A stretch of 25,035 nt of DNA, from positions 74,264-99,298 of the forward strand of contig JBBBWG010005224.1 of NCBI GenBank assembly GCA_037176905.1, read 5' to 3'. Each line of letters begins with the position of its first letter. The first letter of the stretch is position 1. The translations under genes were made by a program, and so were the position numbers. The notes below the pieces were generated by a model. That model was not told the origin of the DNA. It saw nothing but the letters and a program-made list of their open reading frames with translations, and searched no databases. This DNA is from Azolla pinnata. Its lineage: Eukaryota; Streptophyta; Polypodiopsida; Salviniales; Salviniaceae. Below are positions 9,952-18,932 of the stretch, piece after piece.

Positions 9952-12350
9952 AGAGAATCGCCCCACATCTAGGCATTGGTAATGGCTCGGCTTGAGCCCA
10001 AAACGCAGCCATTTAACCGAGTTTAACCGGCTTGGTGGGGTCACAAACAGATAGAGTAGAGCAAAAACAGAGCTAGGCAAGACACAAGATACTGAGAGAT
10101 TAAGCAAGAAACGAGAGATACATTAAGTTAAGTATCTGATCTTGTAACTAGTGTTTGTTCACCTTGATCATGATCGACGTGGACACTTGTATTGTATTTA
10201 ATTTATACAAGTCGACAGCTCATGCATGTAAGCCTTTAAAGGTTCATGAAGAAGTTCCATCATTACTCGTCCTGACTTTATATGTCTATGTCAAGTGGCT
10301 TGGCTTGACTCGGCTCAAGCTTGAGATTCGTTAACCAGTTTCTGTTGGAGCTTCTGACAACTCGACGTAACCAAACCAGCATGAAGCTGGTTAAAGCCGG
10401 TTAAGCGCTTTTGCTTTTAAGAACAAAGAGTAAAACAAACATTAACCTCGGTATAACATCAAGCTCGAACCAGCTTTAACTTGTCGATAGGATCCCACGC
10501 TTTGTGTATTGTCGAACTTCTCGCGTTGGCAGCGAATCTGCCGTCGATTGTCGGATGGCGAACAAACTCGGTTTGGTTGTTGAGCTCTAGACCTCCAGCT
10601 TGGCATGTAGAGTCAAGCAAATTTGGTATGCGTACGCACCTCACGATTCCGAGAGTTTGGTAAGTGGGCAGAACTAATTCCGTGATGCTTCTGTCGACTT
10701 CCTGTGATTTCGGTTCCATCTGGAGGGCATGGGAGAACATCTGATCTGCATATAATACTACTACTCGGTCTCGAAGAGCTCAGTGGAGGGATAGTGCCTC
10801 TGAACTATGTCGATTGGGGAGCAAGAAGCCGTTAAGATACCCAAAGCAAGTTTCTGAAAGATTTTAACGAAGGTTTTATTATAAGAGTGCAATATTTTGG
10901 AGCTGGAAATGTACAAGCGTGTAACGGACAGAGTATTAATTAACGCCATGTGCTCTTTGGAAGAGCAATGTCATGATCCGATGATGTGCACGTTCACATC
11001 AGTCCCTTGATCATCTCGACATGTTCCCCCTCCATTTAATGCACCACCTTTGCGCGCTGTGAATGCATCGGATGTATCCAATCGAAGAAAGGAAAAGAAA
11101 GAAAGATATATTAACGTCTTCTTAGGCCAATATGAGCGATCAGACAAAGCGTACAATAATGTTTGTGTATATATTCACTCGTCTACAGACGGCACACATA
11201 GATAGACCCCAAGTACCCAAGTGCGAGCAAAAGCTTTCTGCCAAACTTCTCACAAGAGCTTCCATTCCGATTTTGCGATTCCGCAAGAAACGCCGCCCAC
11301 AACGGTTAGGATAATAGCAGAAGCTGCTACGACTGCAACAGGGCGCTAAGCTCCCCCAGACTCTGCCAAACTGGTACCCAAAGGAGCCTCGATCCGCGGA
11401 AAGACAAGGGCTCGACACACAAGCTTCTTGTTTCTCTTCCCCACATATTCCTTCCCCACATGGGAACATTTCGATCTGTCGGCGATCGGGATGGCCATGT
11501 GCAAGCAAGGTCGATCGATTATATACGCATCAGCTTCATGTATATAATTCGATGCGTAGCTACACAACCTGAGAGGGAGTTGCATTATTGCGATCATAAC
11601 TATGGGGGTGGGGGTGGGCTCTAGGCGACGTGTCCAGATTCGAACCGCTGGCATCTGTGACGGAGAATAATATGTCGAGGGGATTTCCTCGGCACGATCA
11701 TGCGAATTCGTTGCGAATTCGCTTTTGTTTGCCGCTTGCAGACGATTAGCACGCCATGGGGCCAGAAGAGGCGATGATGGAAATCAGACACATATCGGTC
11801 CACATGAAGTCCCATTTCTTTGTCCAGCTCGCATGCAACTAGATAGCTTTATAGTCGGCGAGCGATTAACCATTCTGGTTCAATGCCAATCCCAAGAGCA
11901 CTTGTTGAGCTCTCTTATTGCGTTGAATCATACTTCCATTTTAAGTACTCCCCCAGAAGAAGAGAGCTCGTTCGATTCTGCTCAACGAAGATGCCGCAAC
12001 GAAACATTAGCGCCTAGCCATCTCCTCCCGTCTATTTATAGATATCGGAATCATTACCGGAGATCGCCGACCGACCGATCGATCGAGCGATCGGACGATA
12101 AGAGTCGGAGCCGCCAATAAAGCTGCGCCAAAACCAAACTTAGAACTTATCGACACCACAATCGCGATCCGATTCGATCCGATCCGATCGATCCGCCGAT
12201 CCGCACACAGAGTCAGTCAGTCAGCCGTTCGCATCTCGCGGATTGTGTCTGTTTGTCGGCCTTTGGCAGCACTTTGAGCCCCCTATGTCAATCACATGGG
12301 GGCCCTGTGCCCGGCCGATTGTTACTGCGGCGATCGCGAGAAGGAATTGA
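9952..12350. other. Gene-poor intergenic DNA
   Basis: No supported gene. Stretches rich in TTAACCGG/AACCAG words (10010-10030, 10330-10405) include a perfect 7-bp stem hairpin (AACCAGC ATGAA GCTGGTT, 10375-10393) and may be decayed transposon or LTR sequence. On the minus strand around 11250-11410 a frame reads a hydrophobic run (VAVVAASAIILTVVGGVS) between two stops, possibly a broken membrane-anchor remnant. GATC/GATCCG-rich sequence lies at about 12070-12200. A TATTTATAG element at about 12032-12040 has no gene immediately downstream. Confidence 0.45.
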
Positions 12351-12354
12351 GGAG

Positions 12355-12595
12355 GCCGATGATGGTGGTGATGATGCCGATGATGATGATGCTGATGATG
12401 GTGGTGGTGATGATGATGATGATGCTGATGATGATGGTGATGATGTTGATGATGATGATGGTGAATGATGAATGATGAATGGTGGTGGTGGTGGTGGTGA
12501 ATGATGGTGACGGTGGTGGTGATGATGATGGTGATGATGATGATGATGGTGATGCTGGTGATGATGATGCTCGTGGTGATGATGATGATGATGCA
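12355..12595. repeat. Long interrupted (GAT/GGT)n trinucleotide array
   Basis: About 240 bases of GATGATGGTGATGATG-type sequence in period three, with interruptions by GCT, CCG and GAA triplets. Because the period is three, several frames stay open and give poly-His, poly-Asp or poly-Ser products; these are shadows, not genes. Confidence 0.95.
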
Positions 12596-12654
12596 CATGG
12601 GGCGCCCTCGAGATTGTCCATGGCCATCAAACCCGACAGCATGTCTATGACCGA

Positions 12655-13040
12655 CAACAACGATACACATACATGCATGCATACATGCACACAGACATAC
12701 ATACATACATACATAAAATGGACGTACATACACATGCCTACATCCACACAGACATGCATACACATCCCAACACCCACACAGGCATGCATACACATGCATG
12801 CAATGTGCACTGCAATCCGACATAGGCATGAATGCACATGCCCGCGTACATCCATGCAGGCATGCATACATACACACATATGCACACGCACGTGCATATG
12901 TTCGTACACACGTGTGCACATCCTCCAGTCAGATGCCACACGCACACACACATACACACACACGCATGCATGCATGCATACATGCATACACACATGCACA
13001 CATGCATGCATGCATGTGTGTATGTGTGTGTGTGTGTGTG
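12655..13040. repeat. CATA/CATG/CACA alternating purine-pyrimidine block
   Basis: Nearly 400 bases of CATA, CATG and CA dinucleotide or tetranucleotide repeats, ending in (TG)n. Most of the block alternates purine and pyrimidine strictly, a composition known to favour Z-DNA and cruciforms. Short non-repeat islands interrupt it (about 12804-12830, 12921-12937). Confidence 0.9.
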
Positions 13041-13058
13041 TGGCATCTGACTGGAGGA
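12921..13058. repeat. Fold-back inverted repeat
   Basis: Left arm 12921-12941 (TCCTCCAGTCAGATGCCACA plus C) is the exact reverse complement of 13038-13058 (GTGTGGCATCTGACTGGAGG plus A). Pairing continues inward with few mismatches through CACACA.../...TGTGTG and ATGCATGC words, leaving a small centre near 12985-12995. The outer 17 bases of each arm are non-repetitive, so the symmetry is not just a microsatellite effect. Candidates: a fold-back or MITE remnant, a palindromic duplication, or a hairpin-RNA locus. Confidence 0.88.
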
Positions 13059-13177
13059 ACAGTTACAAATTGTAGAAGAGTATTATACTAAGATTCGAAT
13101 ATATATATAATTTATTTATTGATTGATTTATTCTATGCTTATGTATATATATATATTTATATGTCTCTTCTTTTGAG

Positions 13178-13229
13178 AGACCATCATCATCATCACCATC
13201 ATCACCATCACCACCACCACCATCATCAT
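13178..13229. repeat. (CAT/CAC)n array, reverse complement of the 12355 array
   Basis: CATCATCATCACCATCATC-type triplets followed by CAC runs. This is the opposite-strand version of the GAT/GGT array at 12355-12595, so the pair forms a larger imperfect inverted arrangement around the fold-back. Confidence 0.9.
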
Positions 13230-14477
13230 GCTTGTCAGATCCTCTTGCAACAATTATAATAATACTCTGTATGTATTGTATAATAATGTACACAGTAATC
13301 ATCATCAGACTGCACCGAATCCTCCCCGCGAGGGGGATGAAGAATTGGGCTTAGCCGATCAACCAGCAGATTACATCATCATCAGGCCGATCGAGCTGCA
13401 GCAGCAGGTGCTGGGAGATCAGCGAGCTAATGAGGCTGGATTATCCGATGATTCTAGCTTAGTCTACAATATTTGGGCGCACCTATATTATTCAGATTGA
13501 AAGGCAATGCACTCATCAATTCTGGCAGAGGAATCCAGACGCGCAGCTGTACCACACTACTCATCGGAGTAGCTATGTAAGTTATGATCTCACCGATCGA
13601 TTTTCGTTGATAATTAATTGTATATATAGCTCTATGTAGACGTAGAATCCATGAATCCCCATTTGGGACCCTCATCCATTGATTTAATCGATCAGCTGCG
13701 GGAAATTTATGAATACAAAAATCAGCTAAGTCCAGTGAATCTTTCTTCTTCCTTCCTTTCTAATTACTTTAATCTCCAGCATTTGGCTGTTGTTACAAAC
13801 TAGCATTCTTAAATCAAAAGGGGCCGGAATCGGTTGTAGCTCCGCAAGCAAGCATATGATTTCAGCAGCAAAGAGAAGGGGGGTGGCTGGGGGGGGGGGG
13901 TTTGTTAGGTCAAGCTCCGGCCATGAAATAATAATTTATATATTGGGAACTTGACAGTCAGGTGGGGAGCCCATTGATTTGTTACAGGGATCAGATCGGT
14001 TCCCCGGGTCGATTTTCCCCTGCTAGATTATAGAGTGATTAGCGATTGATTAGTGCAGGTGGGTATTAATCTGTCGATTCAGCACTGAATCGATCGGTTG
14101 GGTTCTTGATGCTGTAGATTGAGCTTGAATGGAATTATGAGGAGTGTAGTGGTGGCTAAATTTGGTAATTAGATAGATTAAGCAAGACTTCCATTGCTGT
14201 AACTGTAGATCGAACCTGTAGATTAAGATTATTAGATAGGTACATATTATTATAGCTAGCAGCTGCTGCATGTCATTCATTCGTTCGTTGCTTAATCCTC
14301 TTCGCCCCAATCAGTAGTTACTAAGAAATTATACCGCTTTCCCCGCGAATCTGCCGATCCCGTAGTGATCGGATCTCCAGCTTGTATACATTATATGTAT
14401 GATCCCATATGACGAGAAGCTGCGCGCGATCGGCAGCAGCTTGTTGATGCGGAGGCGCTCGTTGGGCGGAGATCATC
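13230..14477. other. Upstream region of the NPH3-type gene
   Basis: No confirmed gene. A plus-strand frame ending at 13500 reads LADQPADYIIIRPIELQQQV, then DDSSLVYNIWAHLYY; it looks protein-like but matches nothing I know and starts inside AT-rich and repeat sequence. A 12-base G run lies at 13889-13900. CTGTAGAT words recur between 14112 and 14225. A TTATATGTA element at 14391-14399, 79-87 bases before the NPH3 ATG, is a weak TATA candidate. Confidence 0.4.
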
Positions 14478-15361
14478 ATGAAGTACATGAGATTGGGCGG
14501 GAAGCCAGACATCTTCCAGACCAGCTGCGACCAAGACAACCACTGCATCACGTGAGTCGGAGAATTCCATTCCTTAATTAATCGCACTGCAATTATTATG
14601 GTATAGAGTTGTTCCGAGGCCCAGCTGCAATCCAGTCAGTGGTGGGCGGAGGGGATCGATTTGCATGATATTGAGCTCCGGACCTCATGATTGATTGATT
14701 GAATGATTGATTGAATGATTGATTGATGGGGGAATGGAATGGAATGGAATGGGATCGAATCTCATGTACCTATGTTGTGCTCCATGAGCAGGACGGTGGC
14801 CAACGATCTGCCCAGCGATCTCACGATCCGCGTCGATGATCATGTCTTCTACCTGCACAAGGTAATGAATGATTCAAGCCCATTCATTGTTACAAAGCCA
14901 CTAGGGATCAGCGCATGAATCGCTGTGCACCCAATAATCGGGGTTTCAATCATATACACTCTATAGAGCCCACAAAATTTATAATCGGAGTGAATCCAGT
15001 GGTAGCTATAGCTAGATGATGCATCATCATCATCTGATTCAATATTGTGTATGCGCACGGCCCCATAGTACTGGGCGTATGCATGCGGGGACGTACTGCT
15101 GCATTGCATGTGCCAGTATGACGGGATGCCCTATGAATGTGTGGCAAAAATTATGCTCTATGTTTCACAAGAAGGAGGATGAATCTGCTGCCATTGATTT
15201 GATTTGGGGCGGCGGGAAGCCGGTGCATGATGCGAAAGCCGAGGTAACCCAGGATGAGGCCATTCCCATTAGTTACTGCAGCTGCTGCTGCTACAAATGG
15301 GGGGGGGGGGGGGGCATTCATCCCTCAGGACATTATCCAAGCGAATTATATCTAGGACACA

Positions 15362-15393
<32 letters not shown>

Positions 15394-15952
15394 AGTTCCC
15401 GCTGCTCTCCAAGTGCGGCCGATTGCAGAGGCTAGTCTACTCGCGTAGCCGCGGCGGCGGCGGCGGCGGCAGATGGTCATGCAAGAAGAAGGAGAGGAAG
15501 AAGAAGAAGAAGAAGAAGTCTAGATGCAGAGATGATGAGGATGATGATGGCGATGGTGAAGGCGATGATGATGATGAAGGCGATGATGATGATGAAGGCG
15601 ATGATGATGATGGCGATGATGGGGAAGATGATGGCGGCGGCGGTGAGGCGAGCGGGAACATTGCGGCGGCGGCGGCGGCGGAAGTGGAGCTGGGGGCGGC
15701 GGTGCCGGGCGGCGCGGCGGCGTTCGGGCAGTGCGCGCGCTTCTGCTACGGGGTCTCGGTGACGGCGAGCGCGCGCGACGCGGTGGCGCTGCGGTGCGCG
15801 GCCGAGTTCCTGGGCATGTCGGAGGCCGTGGAGGCGGGGAACCTGGGGCCGAAGCTCGACGCGTTCCTGGGCGCCGTCGTGCTGCGCGGCTGGAGGGACT
15901 CGATCGCGGCCCTCAAGTCGACGCCCGCGCTGCTGCAACGCTACGACCCCGG

Positions 15953-15986
<34 letters not shown>

Positions 15987-18226
15987 ATGTCGATGTCGAT
16001 GTCGATGTCGGCGTCGATGTCGGCGTCGGCGTCGATGTCGATGTCGACGTCGGCGGCGGCGGCCGAAGCCCGCGGCCTCGTCCAGCTCGCCGCCGCCCGC
16101 TGCGTCGCCGCCGTCGCCTCCAAGGCCTCGTCCGACCCCGCGCTCGTCGACTGGCCCTTCACCTACCTCCTCCCCAGACCTTCTCATTCCGCCGCCTCCG
16201 CCGCCGCCGCTTCTTCTCCTTCTTCTTCTTCTTCTTCTTCTTCCAATTCCGCCGCCGCCGCCGCCGCTTCTTCTTCTTCGCCCGCTTCCCCGACCGATCG
16301 TCGCCTTCGCGGCGCGCCCGCCGATTGGTGGCTCGACGACCTCTGCGGCCTCGACGCCCACCTCTTCTCCCGCGTCATGCTCTCCATCAAGGCCCACGGG
16401 ACGATCCCCGCCGCGTCGATCGCCGACGCGCTCACCGCCTACGCCTCCACATGGCTCCCCGGGATCGTGCCCAACCACCACCATCACCAACTGCATCATC
16501 TGAATCATCATCATCTGAATCATCATCATCATCTGAATCATCATCATCGGGCCACCGATTCTTCTTATAGCTGCCTCGCCAGCAGCACCAGCAGCAGCAG
16601 CAGCAGCAATCTCATGATGAGCACCAGCACCAGCACCAGCACCAGCACCGGCACCAGCACCAGCACCAGCACCAGCGGCAGCGGCGGCCAGCACTGCCAT
16701 ATCATCGGGCAGCATCTCTCCAATGGCGCCTCGCAGCTGCACAAGCTGGTGCTTGAGACGATCGTGCAGCTCATGCCCGACGATGACAATGACGACGACG
16801 ACGGCGGCGGCGGCGGCGGCGGCGGCCCGAGGGGCTCCTGCTCCTGCGCCTTCATGCTGCGGCTGCTCAAGGCCGCGGCCATCGTGGGCGCCGACGCCGC
16901 CACGAGGCTGGAGCTCGCGCGCAGGATCGGAGCGCGGCTCCACCGAGCGCAGCTCCGCGACCTGCTCATCCCGAGCCTCTCCCACGCCAGCGATGCTCTA
17001 TACGACGTCGGCCTCGTCAAGCACATGCTCCAAACCTTCTTCTCCTCCTCCTCCTCTTCATCGGCGGCAGCTCACGATCGAGCTGCAATCGACCCCGATC
17101 CTAACTACTCCTGCATCGGCTTCGACGCCGATCCCACGAATCACGACGACGACGACGACGACGGATCGAAGCACCAGCACCAGCACCATCGCGGCGCCGA
17201 TTACGACAGCCCGCCCGTCAAAGTCGGCAAGCTCATCGACGGGTACCTCGCCGAGATCGCGCACGACCCCGGCTTGCCGCTGCCAAGCTTCCTCGCGCTC
17301 GCCGACGCCATCCCGGCGCCCGCCCGCCCCGTCCACGACCATCTCTACCGAGCCGTCGACATCTATCTCAAGGTAACAAAAAGAACAGAATCAAATTCCG
17401 ATTCCCGGTTCCGATTCGATCCGCGCCTCGAACCTGAAAATCGAACCCCCGTTTCAAAACACAAGAGAAGCCCAGATCGAATCGATCGAACTGATCGGCG
17501 GATTAGGGATTAGCGCGTGACATTTGTGTCATGGATTGATTTGGCCCGCCTTAATAGGAGCATCTGGAGCTGGGCAAGGACGAGAAGAAGCGGCTGTGCA
17601 GGCGCATCGACTGCAAGCGGCTGTCGGCCGGCGCGGCACGGCACGCGGCGCAGAACGAGCGGCTCCCCCTCAGGGTCGTGGTGCAGGTGCTCTTCGCGGA
17701 GCAAGCGAGGGCGGCATCCGCATCGAGCACGCGCCAGTGTGAACTCGGCCCGACGTCCTCGTCCCAGCGCCACACCGCTTCAGACGACAACATCAACATC
17801 ATCAACAACAGCAGCAGCAGTATCGGTGATCGGCGTATCGAGCTCGAGCGCGCTCGCGTGCTCGCCAACAATGCCGACCTGCACGGAGCGTCGATGGCAT
17901 GCAAACCGTCGCTGAAGACCAACGTGTTCTCTAGCTCCAAGAAGATCCTCCGCAAGATTCTGTCGGTGAGCACCGCGAGCCGAAACAGCACCAGCAGCAG
18001 CAGCAGCAGCAGCAGGTCAGAATCGTCAAAGCTGTCCTCCAAAAGAAGCTACAGAGAAGACAGCCCCGGCATGCCCACGAGTAGTAGCAGTAGCAGCACG
18101 ACGACGACGACGACGACGGCAGTGGCTACCTCATCATCCAAGGTTGTAAGAAGCGTGGATGCCAGCGTTGCTAGCAAGGCCCCGTCCAAAACGCCTGTTG
18201 TCAGGCACAGGCATTCCATCTCATAG
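14478..18226 (+). CDS. BTB/POZ-NPH3 domain protein (NPH3/RPT2-like family) with repeat expansions
   Basis: Predicted 929 aa; relatives are usually about 600-750 aa. NRL-family proteins are plasma-membrane adaptors for Cullin3 ligases, known from phototropin signalling and auxin-related development. Exons: 14478-14551, 14792-14861, 15396-17372, 17558-18226; phases close. The N-terminus MKYMRLGGKPDIFQT and the BTB half (NDLPSDLTIRVDDHVFYLHK, FPLLSKCGRLQRLV) are typical. A Gly/Lys/Asp-rich insertion of about 80 residues then splits the BTB domain before FGQCARFCYGV. NPH3 blocks follow: DWWLDDLCGLDAHLFSRVML, WLPG, LVLETIVQLMP, FMLRLLKAAAIVGAD, LYDVGLVKHML, LYRAVDIYLK|EHLELGKDEKKRLCRRIDCK, HAAQNERLPLRVVVQVLF. 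Loops are filled with Ser-Met/Ala, poly-Ser, poly-His, Ser-Thr and Gly runs. The C-terminus has a basic-hydrophobic helix (SKKILRKIL, 834-842) and ends RHRHSIS. Exon 3 is extremely GC-rich. Confidence 0.92.
14689..14752. repeat. (GATT)n and (GGAAT)n tracts in NPH3-type intron 1
   Basis: GATTGATTGAATGATT-type repeats to 14727 are followed by four GGAAT/AATGG units, about 40 bases before the acceptor of exon two. Confidence 0.85.
15299..15314. repeat. G16 homopolymer in NPH3-type intron 2
   Basis: Sixteen consecutive G residues, 81-96 bases upstream of the exon three acceptor. Homopolymer length may be subject to assembly error. Confidence 0.85.
15362..15395 (+). repeat. (TTGC)8 microsatellite forming the exon 3 splice acceptor
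   Basis: Eight perfect TTGC units end in AG, so the last unit forms the TTGCAG acceptor. There is no ordinary polypyrimidine tract. The reading frame after 15395 (FPLLSKCGRL) is the conserved BTB continuation, which fixes this splice site. Confidence 0.85.
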
Positions 18227-18932
18227 GCGAAGTAGAACTCGATTCTCTTCCAGAGTCCGAGCCCGAGTCCGTAATATGCTCAGATATGTAGGACGATAGG
18301 TACCGACAGGATCATCTTGTAAGTAAGTAGCATAGGGCCATGGCACAACATCGTCGCTGATGTTGTTGGCGGTATTAATGCGTACGCATCTGCGCTGTTG
18401 TATGTGGATGGATTATTACTAACTTCTTGCGGAACTCCTCTTAGAAGAACAGACTCTACTCTCATGCCTGCATAATGATCCAAGTGATACAAACCAAGAA
18501 AGACAAGCACTCCACGAATGCCATAATCTTGACGAATTGGACGTGACCATGTTGCCTTAGTTTGTCTCTCATATGGGTTGATTTCTGGAAAATTCTCCCA
18601 GGATATCTTCCACAATCTGAAATGGAATACACATGCCATCAAGAATTGCTGATCATAAAAAACAGAGAAACTGAAACCAAAAATCCGTGTAGGTCATCGC
18701 TGGGCATCATGTTGCAAACGCAAACAAACCCGCTTCGCATAATGAGCAATGGTCATCCTTTTTGCACGATTCATCATGCATGTGCTCCTGCATAAAATGT
18801 GATTCCAAATAGCTGCAATAACAAGCAGCACGCTGGTACCAAAAATAACCACTTCTTATATTATACCAAAACTTATTCCTTGAAATGAATTCCATGTACA
18901 AATTAGCAATTGCAATCTAGTTCTTTGCGTGT
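18227..18932. other. Convergent intergenic region between NPH3-type and CDS4-like genes
   Basis: Contains both 3' UTRs. A 120-codon open frame on the minus strand (18280-18642, with words such as RPIRQDYGIRGVLVFLGLYH) has ordinary codon use but no recognised family and no clear start context. It may be a gene fragment or chance. No RNA gene or repeat was seen. Confidence 0.5.

Noticed and set aside
9578..9968. Overlapping ORFs on both strands (88-107 codons)
   Set aside because: They derive partly from the diverged ATGAAGGAAT array, match no family and have no splice or promoter context.
9952..10450. LTR retrotransposon
   Set aside because: AACCGG/AACCAG-rich words look LTR-like, but I could find no paired LTRs, primer-binding site, target-site duplication or coding domain.
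11620..11665. tRNA-like B-box (GGTTCGAATC on the minus strand)
   Set aside because: The T-stem does not pair beyond three bases, and no A-box or acceptor stem is found upstream.
12221..13075. Several overlapping ORFs over the GAT and CATA arrays (poly-His, Cys-Met-His products)
   Set aside because: Period-three and tetranucleotide repeats keep all frames open. No non-repeat domain is present.
15731..16570. 279-codon ORF in another plus frame of the NPH3-type exon
   Set aside because: Shadow frame of the same repeats with Arg/Ala/Val-rich nonsense and no family features.
15477..16985. 502-codon ORF antisense to the NPH3-type exon
   Set aside because: It stays open because of trinucleotide repeats and high GC. 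Its product is low-complexity Arg/Gly/Ala/Met, while the plus strand carries the conserved NPH3 blocks.
17373..17513. Read-through extension of the NPH3-type third exon
   Set aside because: Splicing 17372 to 17558 restores the conserved YLK-EHLELGKDEKKRLCR junction; the extension is intron sequence.
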